NCBI RefSeq assembly: GCF_005116445.1
Contig: NZ_SWBQ01000002.1
Coordinates: forward strand, 62,001-126,000
Length of the DNA stretch: 64,000 nucleotides
Reading direction: 5' to 3'
Source of the DNA: Pedobacter frigoris
GTDB lineage: Bacteria > Bacteroidota > Bacteroidia > Sphingobacteriales > Sphingobacteriaceae
This document shows, in pieces, positions 25,630-34,046 of this stretch (positions are counted from its first letter, which is position 1; each line of letters opens with the position of its first letter). A model generated the notes under the pieces. The model did no database searches, had not been told where the DNA came from, and saw only the letters and a list, made by a program, of their open reading frames with translations. A program made the translations under genes and the position numbers.

Positions 25630-25860
25630 TTACTTCTCCTGTAAATCTACTACTTTTTCGTTCACCTGATTGCCACTAAATTCTGCTCCTGTTACGCGTT
25701 CAAAAAGGGTACGTTTCTTGTTCCAGTGAAATGCCGGGTATTCAGTGTTTGTTTTAATCGTATTGACTTTGAATACCAGCCCGTTCACAGATTTTGCATA
25801 TAGGATGGGCTGATCAAAGGTCTCAAACTGGTTGTTATAAATCTTTATGCCGGAGTGGAA
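25630..25860 (-). pseudogene. C-terminal relic of a right-handed beta-helix glycosidase (GH110-like)
   Basis: An open stretch of about 77 codons ending at TAA 25632-25630 encodes FHSGIKIYNNQFETFDQP, then ILYAKSVNGLVFKVNTI and FHWNKKRTLFERVTG. This is the pattern of the last coils of alpha-1,3-galactosidase (GH110)-type parallel beta-helix proteins. There is no start codon, a stop codon appears in frame at 25885-25887, and the upstream part of such a gene (about 500 codons) is absent. It is a degraded remnant, convergent with the ThuA operon and ending four bases beyond it. Confidence 0.6.
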
Positions 25861-26099
25861 GTACTTCTTTTGTCCTTTAAGTATTCATTGATTTTAGTCT
25901 TCAAGAATGCTACACATGTTATTTTACTGCGTAGCTTTCCGCTGCGCTACAGGTCAGGATGCCGGATTAGAAAGGCCGCTTTGCTTATAGCGGCCGTCAT
26001 CTCGAACGAATGTGAGAGATCTTTCGAACTATGCGTAACTCGGGCAAGAGATCTCTCCTATCGTCGAGATGACGGAAGGAGTAAAACACTCCATTTCGG
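25861..26099. other. Gene-free stretch with an intergenic hairpin element
   Basis: No gene is visible between the relic and the GH2 stop codon. Most of the interval is taken by the inverted-repeat element at 25994-26075. A smaller hairpin (GTAGC...GCTAC) lies at about 25931-25950. Confidence 0.6.
25994..26075. repeat. Intergenic palindromic repeat element
   Basis: Two nested perfect arms: CCGTCATCTCGA (25994-26005) with TCGAGATGACGG (26064-26075), and GAGAGATCT (26014-26022) with AGATCTCTC (26049-26057). The whole folds as one long hairpin. Elements with this GTCATCTCGA...AGAGATCT style recur between genes in Bacteroidota genomes. It lies between two 3' ends, so it may end transcription from both sides. 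Confidence 0.7.
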
Positions 26100-28787
26100 T
26101 TACTTAAACAACCCTTTCAATTCTTCTTCCGTCAACTGCAGCTCTGGCTCAAATGACTTCTCCGAAGCATATTTCATCAGGCTATAACGCAATTGTCTCG
26201 CGGTGGTCCGCTTCTCCAAGTCGGTATGGATATCCATCGAACAAATGATCAGCTTTCCTTTACCTAGTTTTGCTTCAATCACAGTCCCCATCTTTCTGTT
26301 CTTAAAGAAATTGTCTATCACCCTTACCAGTGGATTTATTCCCTTGGAAATACTGTCCAGCATCAGGGATTTTGAGTGTGTCACCAAATCCCACCATTGC
26401 CAATTCGTATAGTTTTCCGTAGGGAAATTCGCAAAAGCAGCACTTTTATCATTGATGAGCAGTCCCATACTACCTGGCTGGCTCGGGAAATGTACCGGAC
26501 TCCAAAACACTGGTGCAAAGCGGCCTGCTACGCCCTTGATAGCCGATGTATCAGGGTTCAGCAATACCGTCTCCCCTTGCTGCAGCTTGTCGATCGCTTC
26601 TTTTATAGAAGTAGTAAATGATACGTTCTGGATGTTAGATGGCTGCTTTGCAGGATATACCCAAAAGTTCCATTGATTTTTATAGTCCGTGTTTTTTATG
26701 CTGACACTTACTGTTAAAGCCTCGGCCTTTACTATGCCAGATAAATCAAGGTCTATTTGTCCAACTACATTTTCATTTCCTACCGGAATTTCTTTGGTAC
26801 GCCATTCACCTTTGGCAACTACCTTCTTTCCGGCATCAGTTACTTCCCATAGGACGGTAGATGGCTGAATCGCTTTGTTCAGAAAGTTTGCGATCTCTGC
26901 TGTGGCAGTAAATCTTTCATCATTGGTATAATCCGCTTTTTTAAACCTCAGCAAGGGAACTACAGGTCCGCAAAAGCTGGAGAATTCTTTAGCACTGATG
27001 ATGCCTTTACTTTCCCAGAATGCATCAAGTAAACCAACGAGTGCTGTACTCTGTCCCGGGAAATCATGAAGGTCGAGTAACTGGAAGCCACTGAAGCCCG
27101 GAGTTTTCAATGCCCGTTCAATTTCCTCTTTATACAGGTTGGCAGAGAGCTTACCACTGGCCAGAAGATAAGATTTGGCCAGGGGTAGCAGTCCTTTTTT
27201 TGAGAGGTCATTTCTTACCGCCATAAAATTTAAAGGAGTCAAAACGCCTGTATACTTTTTGATCTCATCTATGTTAGGATAGACGGAATATTGTCCTATT
27301 TCGTGGGTAACGATAGGCACAGGCAGACTATCGATTGACTTGGTATAATCTGTATTAAACGCCGGGGCTTTATCATTAAAAATACCCTGACCGCGTACCC
27401 AACCTTTTACCGTCCACTGCGTGATGTAGAAATCATCCTGTGGTTGTGGCCAGCTTTTCTGACCAAACGAAAAGGACGTGGTGGCATATAGCCTTCTTTT
27501 GTCTCCGGATTTTAGTTTTTTTACGAGCTCATTTAGCCACACGAAGTTCCCTTCCAGTTCATTTCCCATACTGAAAAAGCAGAAAGACGGATGGTTGCCA
27601 TAGTTCTTCAGGATCAGGTCTGCCTCGCTGTTCAGAAAATCATGTTGTGCTTTATCTTTACCTATTGTAGTCCAAAGCGGCAGTTCCACCTGCAAATACA
27701 TGCCCATTGAATCTGCTACTGCAAAGGCAGCCTCCGGAGGGCACCAGCTATGAAAACGAAGGTGGTTAAGTCCGTACTGCTTAGCGGTGGTCATCACTTT
27801 AAGCCATCCTGCTTTATCCATTGGTGGGTGACCGGTAAGCGGGAAAATATTACATTCCAGCGTGCCTCTCAGAAAAATACGCTTTCCATTCAATTGCAGC
27901 TGGCTATTTTGATTGGTTACTTTTCGCATGCCAAACTGCGATTTGTATTCATCAACTACTTTTCCATTTTTAGTTAATCTTGTCGTTGAAGTATATAAAG
28001 CCGGATTAAACTCATCACAAAGCACAGGATTTGCAATAGGGAAGTCTAGGGTTGCAACGCTATTGGAAAGCTGAACTGACTTTTGAGCAATAGTCTTTCC
28101 TTTAAAACTGATGCTGGTCTGCAGGCGGTATCCTTTTTGATCATTAGCAGGAAGCTTTACACTGATGTTAAAACCTGCTTTTGAATTGTCTACATCGGGA
28201 GTAATACTTACCTGTTCGATAGTAGCCTGACGTGCAACGAGCTGCATCTTTCCGATCACCCCATTCCAGATGATTTGCGTGCCGTCGGTATAAGCGTGCG
28301 TGGCATCTCCGATTTGAAATTGCTGCCTGTTGTCGATACGCAGTGTAATCGTATGTTTACCTGGTGCCAGTTGAGGCAATCGAAAGGTCTGCGGCGCACT
28401 AAGGCTTACCGCATCCCCAACTTTGCGGTCATCTACCCATACCGAAGTTTTCCAGATCACCCTTTCTAAGTAAAGTTCAAGGTTTTTATTACTGAATCCG
28501 GCCGGGATGGTGATTTCTCTTTTGTAGGATGCAACCCCCACGTAACGATTTTTTCTCCACAATCCGATCATAATTTCTTTGCTCATTTGCTCCGGAGACA
28601 CCTTGGGCGCCTCGCCTATAGCTGCATCATCCAATGTTCCGGGTAACTGAATGGTTTTATTGAAAGTCCGGGCATTGGTATCCAGTGAATAAGTCCATGT
28701 ACCTGCTAATGAAATGCGATCCTGGGCATTTGAGGAACTGATAAAAGCAACATTGAAAACGAGAAAGAAAAAGAGGATACGGGCCAT
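26100..28787 (-). CDS. Glycoside hydrolase family 2-type enzyme, secreted
   Basis: An 895-aa protein with a signal peptide (FFFLVFNVAFISSSNAQ). The domain order is that of GH2: a jelly-roll sugar-binding domain (GTWTYSLDTN, LERVIWKTSVWVDDRKVG), an Ig-like domain, a TIM barrel starting near FLRGTLECNIFPLTGHPP, then C-terminal beta domains and a tail (KLIICSMDIHTDLEKR) seen in larger GH2 enzymes. The acid/base Glu is in FFSMGNELEGN (near residue 405) and the nucleophile Glu in VTHEIGQY (near 495). Substrate unclear; the sequence is not a standard LacZ. It lies in a carbohydrate region, downstream of the fucosidase operon. Confidence 0.88.
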   Translation of the reverse strand: MARILFFFLVFNVAFISSSNAQDRISLAGTWTYSLDTNARTFNKTIQLPGTLDDAAIGEAPKVSPEQMSKEIMIGLWRKNRYVGVASYKREITIPAGFSNKNLELYLERVIWKTSVWVDDRKVGDAVSLSAPQTFRLPQLAPGKHTITLRIDNRQQFQIGDATHAYTDGTQIIWNGVIGKMQLVARQATIEQVSITPDVDNSKAGFNISVKLPANDQKGYRLQTSISFKGKTIAQKSVQLSNSVATLDFPIANPVLCDEFNPALYTSTTRLTKNGKVVDEYKSQFGMRKVTNQNSQLQLNGKRIFLRGTLECNIFPLTGHPPMDKAGWLKVMTTAKQYGLNHLRFHSWCPPEAAFAVADSMGMYLQVELPLWTTIGKDKAQHDFLNSEADLILKNYGNHPSFCFFSMGNELEGNFVWLNELVKKLKSGDKRRLYATTSFSFGQKSWPQPQDDFYITQWTVKGWVRGQGIFNDKAPAFNTDYTKSIDSLPVPIVTHEIGQYSVYPNIDEIKKYTGVLTPLNFMAVRNDLSKKGLLPLAKSYLLASGKLSANLYKEEIERALKTPGFSGFQLLDLHDFPGQSTALVGLLDAFWESKGIISAKEFSSFCGPVVPLLRFKKADYTNDERFTATAEIANFLNKAIQPSTVLWEVTDAGKKVVAKGEWRTKEIPVGNENVVGQIDLDLSGIVKAEALTVSVSIKNTDYKNQWNFWVYPAKQPSNIQNVSFTTSIKEAIDKLQQGETVLLNPDTSAIKGVAGRFAPVFWSPVHFPSQPGSMGLLINDKSAAFANFPTENYTNWQWWDLVTHSKSLMLDSISKGINPLVRVIDNFFKNRKMGTVIEAKLGKGKLIICSMDIHTDLEKRTTARQLRYSLMKYASEKSFEPELQLTEEELKGLFK

Positions 28788-28842
28788 GTGTTAAAATTGT
28801 ATGAGGTGCTAAAGCTTGTGCTTCAAATTTAGCATCCATATT

Positions 28843-28888
28843 GGTTTATTGGTTCATTTGATTCGAGAATCTAAATAACCCATAAACC
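28843..28888. promoter_or_regulatory. Long imperfect palindrome upstream of the GH2 gene
   Basis: GGTTTATTGGTT (28843-28854) pairs with AACCCATAAACC (28877-28888) with one mismatch, around a central GATTC-GA-GAATC. It lies 56 bases upstream of the GH2 start and 80 bases beyond the DUF6122 stop. It could be an operator, or a terminator for plus-strand transcripts because T-rich sequence follows. Confidence 0.4.
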
Positions 28889-28967
28889 AGTTTTTATACA
28901 ATGGACATTTTAATGTATCAAATGGACAATAATCTTGAAAGGCAATAGCTTAACTATTCGTAAACTT

Positions 28968-29312
28968 TTATAGGAATATATGCCACTGGCAATCCTGCCA
29001 ATCTGTAAACATATGAAACAGCAATCCCAGAGCAATGATCCTTGTCTTAGGAAAAAACAGCAGCATAAAATAAACAGCAATGGCATAATAAGAATGCAGC
29101 GGATGATAACCTATGCTGCATCTTGTGGAATCGAATATGGGTGTAGCCAATAAGTGGTCTGCATCTACCAGCATGGTTGCAAGCATAATGAGCCATGCCC
29201 GCTTCCATTGATCTCTAAAAAACAGGAATGCAATAACCCCTGGTGCCAATAAGTGTAAACTGTAATGCACCAGGGGTCTTGAGAAATTCACAAGCTCAAT
29301 GGCAGATAACAT
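28968..29312 (-). CDS. DUF6122-type membrane protein
   Basis: A 114-aa protein with three to four hydrophobic helices and conserved polar positions LVHYSLHLLAPGVIAFLFF, MLVDADHLLATPIFD, IGYHPLHSYYAIAVYF and LLFHMFTDWQDC. This His/Asp-rich membrane pattern fits the DUF6122 family, whose function is unknown. Its ATG overlaps the stop of the fucosidase gene (TAATG), so it is translated from the same mRNA, probably by coincidence of gene packing rather than shared pathway. Confidence 0.75.
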   Translation of the reverse strand: MLSAIELVNFSRPLVHYSLHLLAPGVIAFLFFRDQWKRAWLIMLATMLVDADHLLATPIFDSTRCSIGYHPLHSYYAIAVYFMLLFFPKTRIIALGLLFHMFTDWQDCQWHIFL

Positions 29313-31120
29313 TAAATGGGTTTCAATGTAATCCGGCTGATCTCTGGCATGGACTTGCCTGTAACCTGACTTGCCTTCAATTCTAACCTCAATGAGGCTG
29401 TCCCTAAAGCTTGTTGGGAAATTTCGAAGACACCTGCTTCTATTTCTTTGAAACCTTCATTTCCGGCTTCAATAACGCAGTTCAATATATTGTTTTCCAG
29501 GTTAAGGCTAAATGTTCCCGCAGCATTGGTTGCTGAAGCATAGTTAACCAACACCTTATATTTACCCGGTTTCTGGATCTTTAAATCCCAAAAAGCATAA
29601 TCACTTTTAGCGGTCCAGAAAGCAATTGTATTTGGCCTGTTCGGGTCGTGCGTAGATGCGCCTTTCAGTTTAATACCACCCGTTCCGTTCAGTTTCGCAT
29701 TATTGGCTGTTAGTACAATGCTACCATCTTTAAGTGAATTCACCTTATCGGCAAATACAGCGGGAGCACCTTTGATCTCGGCGACCACAACCATTGGCTT
29801 AGGTCCTGAGAAATCACTAGGTAATTGGATGGTCTTGCCATTGGCCGTAGTTTTAACAGTCAGCAATTTACCCTTAGCTCCTAAAATATAAGCTTTGTTA
29901 ATGGCGCTCGATAAAGGCACCTCCAAAGTTCCGTTTGCTGGTGTATTGAAAATCTCAAGATATAATTTACCTGGCTTTTGTGTACAGTAACCCCAGTCTG
30001 TCGATTGAAAAGGACTGGCAGTAGTTCCATAAATGGCTTCACTGTTCACCTTCATCCAGGCACCCATTTCCTTCATGATTTTCACGGCTGGTGCAGGGAT
30101 CTGTCCTTCGCCATCCGGACCAATATTTAACAAAAGGTTTCCGCCTTTGCTTACTGTTTCCAGGAAAACGTTCATCATCTTGTCATAGGATTTCCAGTTC
30201 TGATCATGATCACTATAGCCGTAACTTTCGTTCATCGTATGGTTAACTTCCCAGTCCATGCCAGGTAAACCCGCAGGCGGAACATATTTTTCAGGTGTAC
30301 CGATATCTCCGTTCTTGTTTTCCAGGCCATCCCAAAAACGGTTATTCACTATGATTCCCGGCTGCCATTTGACCAGGTCAGTCAGGATTCTTTTGGTCCC
30401 CCAGCTTTCACCCTGCAGGTTCTTTGAACTATAATCCAGCCAGAGCACATCCATTTTACCATAGTTATTAGCCAGTTCCTTAACCTGGTCATACAGGTAA
30501 TTTTTAAAAGCCTCATAGCTCGGCTTGCTTCCTGCTGCACGCGGATTAATTTTAAAGGCAGTGTAAGAATCAGGGTGCTGCCAATCGATCAGGGAATAAT
30601 AAGCCCCGGTTTTGAGGCCGGCCTTCTTAAAGGCAGCTACAGTCTCTCCATATAAGTCCCTTCCTTTAGGAGAAACATTCGTCCCGCCTGTTAAGGTATT
30701 GTTAAGAGAATATGGAGTTTTACTGTTAAAAATGGTAAACCCTTCATGGTGTCTGGAGGTAATGACCATATATTTCATACCCGCTTCTTTTGCAAGAGAA
30801 GCCCATTCTTCGGGTTTAAATTTGGCGGCGGTAAACTTTGGTTTTAGGGTTTCACTGTATTCTTTACTTGGCACGCTGGCCCAGGTTTGAATCCATTCTG
30901 CATAATGCTGAGGATAGACTTTACCATTCCAGGAGCCCCCTGCGGCACTGTATAGTCCCCAATGGATAAAAAGGCCAAAACGTGCTTCTCTAAACCATTT
31001 CAATCGCTGGTCTTTTGTTTCTGCCCACCCGGGCACTCCTTCATAAGGCTGTGGTTCCTGAGCAAAACTGCGAGCCACCACGCTCAGTATCAGAATAAAT
31101 AATAAAGTGTGTTTTTTCAT
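29312..31120 (-). CDS. Alpha-L-fucosidase, GH29, secreted
   Basis: A 602-aa protein with a signal peptide (LLFILILSVVARSFAQ). The GH29 barrel is recognisable by KWFREARFGLFIHWGLYSA, GMKYMVITSRHHEGFTIFNS, the nucleophile region MDVLWLDYSS (Asp near 228), MDWEVNHTMNESYGY and SKGGNLLLNIGPDGEGQIP. C-terminal beta domains follow, the last resembling a carbohydrate-binding module (YAFWDLKIQKPGKYKVLVNY). It removes terminal L-fucose from glycans in the periplasm or on the surface. It is the first gene of a two-gene unit with the DUF6122 gene. Confidence 0.93.
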   Translation of the reverse strand: MKKHTLLFILILSVVARSFAQEPQPYEGVPGWAETKDQRLKWFREARFGLFIHWGLYSAAGGSWNGKVYPQHYAEWIQTWASVPSKEYSETLKPKFTAAKFKPEEWASLAKEAGMKYMVITSRHHEGFTIFNSKTPYSLNNTLTGGTNVSPKGRDLYGETVAAFKKAGLKTGAYYSLIDWQHPDSYTAFKINPRAAGSKPSYEAFKNYLYDQVKELANNYGKMDVLWLDYSSKNLQGESWGTKRILTDLVKWQPGIIVNNRFWDGLENKNGDIGTPEKYVPPAGLPGMDWEVNHTMNESYGYSDHDQNWKSYDKMMNVFLETVSKGGNLLLNIGPDGEGQIPAPAVKIMKEMGAWMKVNSEAIYGTTASPFQSTDWGYCTQKPGKLYLEIFNTPANGTLEVPLSSAINKAYILGAKGKLLTVKTTANGKTIQLPSDFSGPKPMVVVAEIKGAPAVFADKVNSLKDGSIVLTANNAKLNGTGGIKLKGASTHDPNRPNTIAFWTAKSDYAFWDLKIQKPGKYKVLVNYASATNAAGTFSLNLENNILNCVIEAGNEGFKEIEAGVFEISQQALGTASLRLELKASQVTGKSMPEISRITLKPI

Positions 31121-31558
31121 TGTTAAAGTTCTAACCTAAATTTTTACAGGCTGAATATAATAAATTAATCTCTGAACCGGAGTACCCTTGTTGCTCCAGT
31201 TTGTATCAGTATGTAGTCAGCTCTATCCTGACTCGAACTCTGTTTATGTTTGCTACGGGTTTGGAGCGGATTTGGTACGGGTTTCAAGCGGGTTTGGTAC
31301 GGCTAAAACCCGTAGCAAACCCGTTTAGCATCCGTACCAAATCTGCTTGAAATCAGCGTCAGATATAAACACAATATAACCGGACCCTAAACTGATATCA
31401 ATTACGCACTAAATAAATTACTGATGATGTTTATGACCGCTATATGGCAGAATATTTGCTATAAAGCAAAGTATGCAAACCATCAATTAAAATCTTTTGT
31501 TAACAATTACACACCTTTATTACTATATTCAGTTATCATAACAACACAATAAGTATAA
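31121..31558. other. Gene-free divergent control region
   Basis: These 438 bases separate the minus-strand fucosidase gene from the plus-strand cell-wall operon. They contain the complex repeat at 31249-31352 and AT-rich promoter DNA on both sides. No open frame with coding character is seen. Confidence 0.6.
31249..31352. repeat. Complex intergenic inverted/direct repeat (GGGTTTG-TACGG units)
   Basis: TTTGCTACGGGTTT (31249-31262) has a perfect complement at 31306-31319. A second, imperfect pair of about 21 bases joins 31282-31302 with 31332-31352, and the unit GATTTGGTACGG (31269-31280) is a direct repeat that also pairs with 31332-31343. The arms interlock, so alternative hairpins are possible. 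Its high local GC differs from the surroundings. Confidence 0.65.
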
Positions 31559-32506
31559 ATGACTACAAAACCTTCTTTTTGGCAACGAATAGGCGTTCAG
31601 GATTGGTTCTTATCCAATAATGGAACTGCCGCATCAGCCAGTTTAAAGCACCTTACACCTAATGTTGTTTACAAATACATCATTGAAAAGTTCGAACAGT
31701 CTATGTCCGAACTGTCCTTTGCCGAGCGCATTGTATTTTATCATGAATACATCATCTGCCTCAATGTGGATGACTACCGTGAGTTTATGGATAATAAGAA
31801 AGGGATACTTGGACTAATAGCCCAGGAATCAGTAAAGAGCTTTTATGAGATCCTGAACCAAAAAGTAGCGCAGGGAAAAAAAGCAGAACCATCGAGCAAT
31901 AAATGGGTGTTCAGGTTTGTTTCTCATCCTGATTATAAACCGGGAGATATTGGTTTCATTGGTAAGCTGCTGCCAGACAGTAACCAGAAAGAGGAAAATC
32001 TGCGTGTAACCTTCATTCCCAGACAAACGGGAATGGCACAGACCTTCGACATCAACAATGATGTGCTGAAGGATTTTATTTTTTACAGTGAAGGTTATTA
32101 TGAAATACCTTATGTGGATAACCTGAAATATGAGCAGAAGACTAAATCTGCTGAAAATGCGCTGATCGCAAGGTTTGAAACCACCATACCCGACAGGGCC
32201 TATGCCGGACAGAAGCTCGAGTTTCTGATGAAAGTAGCCGACATTACCGTGTCTGGAAATGAGGAAACCAGGGAGGGGAACGGTATTTTTAAAATCCCTT
32301 CTGAATGGGTGAATACGCCTCACCTTAAGATCAGGTACAACGATGCTGAAGACAAGTTCTTCCTGGCATCCTTTGGAGAAAAGACCATTGTGAATGAAAA
32401 CCTCATTGAGAGAAGTGACATTGCAGGTCCGAAATGGACTGAAGTGCCGCTGAATTCCAGGATCATACTGAACGGGATTATCGGTGTTAACATATTTAAA
32501 TCCTGA
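31559..32506 (+). CDS. Conserved unknown protein, first gene of the kinase-SEDS operon
   Basis: A 315-aa cytoplasmic protein without signal or membrane helix. The N-terminal half is helical (VVYKYIIEKFEQSMSELSFAERIVFYHEY). The rest is beta-rich: it includes RVTFIPRQTGMAQTFDINNDVL, and the last 90 residues (GNGIFKIPSEWVNTPHLKIRYN...PLNSRIILNGIIGVNIFK) are laid out like a forkhead-associated (FHA) or related beta-sandwich domain but lack a clear GR...SxxH set. It heads the operon with PP2C, SEDS-PBP, FHA and kinases, where actinobacteria carry FHA proteins. The function is unknown; an adaptor role is inferred. Confidence 0.75.
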   Translation: MTTKPSFWQRIGVQDWFLSNNGTAASASLKHLTPNVVYKYIIEKFEQSMSELSFAERIVFYHEYIICLNVDDYREFMDNKKGILGLIAQESVKSFYEILNQKVAQGKKAEPSSNKWVFRFVSHPDYKPGDIGFIGKLLPDSNQKEENLRVTFIPRQTGMAQTFDINNDVLKDFIFYSEGYYEIPYVDNLKYEQKTKSAENALIARFETTIPDRAYAGQKLEFLMKVADITVSGNEETREGNGIFKIPSEWVNTPHLKIRYNDAEDKFFLASFGEKTIVNENLIERSDIAGPKWTEVPLNSRIILNGIIGVNIFKS

Positions 32507-32509
32507 TTT

Positions 32510-32599
32510 ATGTCGCATGTACTCGCAATTGCGTTATTGATCATATGTGTGTTCCTGCTGATCGCACATTTTAGAGACATTAAAAACTCGCCTAAATAG
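32510..32599 (+). CDS. 29-aa single-span membrane peptide
   Basis: ATG at 32510 lies 3 bases after the upstream stop, and the frame ends 1 base before the PP2C start, so it fills the gap exactly. The peptide is one hydrophobic helix (VLAIALLIICVFLLIAHF) followed by a short charged tail (RDIKNSPK). The tight packing makes it a likely gene, perhaps a small subunit of the cell-wall or signalling complex. Confidence 0.5.
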   Translation: MSHVLAIALLIICVFLLIAHFRDIKNSPK

Positions 32600-32600
32600 A

Positions 32601-34046
32601 ATGGAGAAAAATTATTTTGGATTGACCGATACCGGCAAGGTAAGGGACAACAATGAGGATACTTTCATTGCTGAACGGACCATCGGTATAGATTACATCA
32701 TCTCCTGCGTCATAGATGGCGTAGGTGGATATGCCGGTGGTGAAATCGCTTCTGCCATCGCAAGGCAATGCATACTTAAGCGTCTGAAAACTCCTTCCGG
32801 GGATCTGACAACGCTGATGAGGGAGGCTATTGTTGCGGCCGACGCGCAGATCATGGCGGAAAAGCAAAAGGTAAAAGAGCATGAAAGTATGGCTTGCGTA
32901 CTTACCCTTGCTGTGGTAGACCTGAAAAGAAATCAATTCCATTATGCCCATGTGGGCGATACCCGCTTGTACCTGCTCAGGGACAATTCACTCGTGAAGA
33001 TCTCCAAAGACCAGAGTTTTGTCGGTTTTATGGAGGATAGTGGCCGACTTACTGAAGAACAGGCCATGAAGCATCCCAAGCGTAATGAGATCAATAAAGC
33101 ACTGGGCTTTGGCTCAGGAATAGCAGTGCAGGAAGATTATATTGAAATGGGACAATCCCCTTTTCTGCCAGGCGACTTGCTACTGCTTTGCAGTGACGGG
33201 TTGTCTGACATGGTAAACCGTCAGGAAATTACTCAAATCCTGGTCAGGAATACTGAGTTAAAAACGAAGGCAGAGGAACTGATCGTTACTGCCAATAAAA
33301 ATGGCGGACTGGACAACATCACGGTAGTGCTGGTGAAAAACGACAACGAGTCGCTGGTTCATGAGGCCACAAAGCCCATTGCCAAACCTGAAAGGAAACC
33401 GCAGCCAAATAAACCGGTGCTGCGCGAAGTTGTGGAGGCAGTTCCTGTTTCTGCTGTTGCACAGCAAGCTCAGGATATCAAACAGGAACAAAAAAGTAAT
33501 AAGGGCATCATTACCCTGCTTTCCGTATTGTGCCTGGTGTTCCTGCTGTTATCGGTATACCTCCTTTGGCAAACCAGTCAGCAATTGAACAACGTCAAAC
33601 AACACAGGCTTACTGCCACTAAGAATATACGCAATCCACAGGAAGTAAAACTACAGGACACCATCAATAATGTGAAAGGCAATGTACTTATTCTGAGTGA
33701 TTCCTTATTCAAATCGCCGATCATCCTGACTGAAGCTTTACTAATCAACAGGGACACATTATTCATCAAGGCCAAGGGTAATATCGCGATCCAAAGTGAT
33801 TCAGCCTTTAAGGGAAGCGCCATTGTGGTAAAGCCTGCGGGTAAATACATTTACCTGGAAAACCTGACTTTCGACCATTTCAATACTGCCATTTCATCTC
33901 AGAACAATGCCCTGGTGCTAAAAAATATCAGGTTTGTCAATTGTCAGAGCGGAATTACCGCGGCCTACCAGTTTGCGGAAGGAAAGTTTGTAAACGGTCA
34001 AATTACCCGAAGTACTTTTAAAACAGATTCCCTAGCCAAACCATAG
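32601..34046 (+). CDS. PP2C-family Ser/Thr phosphatase with membrane anchor (PstP-like)
   Basis: A 481-aa protein. Residues 1 to about 240 are a PP2C domain with the usual metal-binding motifs: TGKVRDNNEDTF, VIDGVGGYAGGEIAS, YAHVGDTRLYLLRD, LLLLCSDGLSDMV and GGLDNITVVLV. A linker and one transmembrane helix (GIITLLSVLCLVFLLLSVYLLW, about 305-326) follow, then an outer domain of about 150 residues with repeated short beta segments (beta-helix-like). The layout, cytoplasmic phosphatase plus helix plus outer part, matches actinobacterial PstP. It should reverse phosphorylation by the two kinases downstream. Its stop is directly followed by the SEDS-PBP start. Confidence 0.92.
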   Translation: MEKNYFGLTDTGKVRDNNEDTFIAERTIGIDYIISCVIDGVGGYAGGEIASAIARQCILKRLKTPSGDLTTLMREAIVAADAQIMAEKQKVKEHESMACVLTLAVVDLKRNQFHYAHVGDTRLYLLRDNSLVKISKDQSFVGFMEDSGRLTEEQAMKHPKRNEINKALGFGSGIAVQEDYIEMGQSPFLPGDLLLLCSDGLSDMVNRQEITQILVRNTELKTKAEELIVTANKNGGLDNITVVLVKNDNESLVHEATKPIAKPERKPQPNKPVLREVVEAVPVSAVAQQAQDIKQEQKSNKGIITLLSVLCLVFLLLSVYLLWQTSQQLNNVKQHRLTATKNIRNPQEVKLQDTINNVKGNVLILSDSLFKSPIILTEALLINRDTLFIKAKGNIAIQSDSAFKGSAIVVKPAGKYIYLENLTFDHFNTAISSQNNALVLKNIRFVNCQSGITAAYQFAEGKFVNGQITRSTFKTDSLAKP

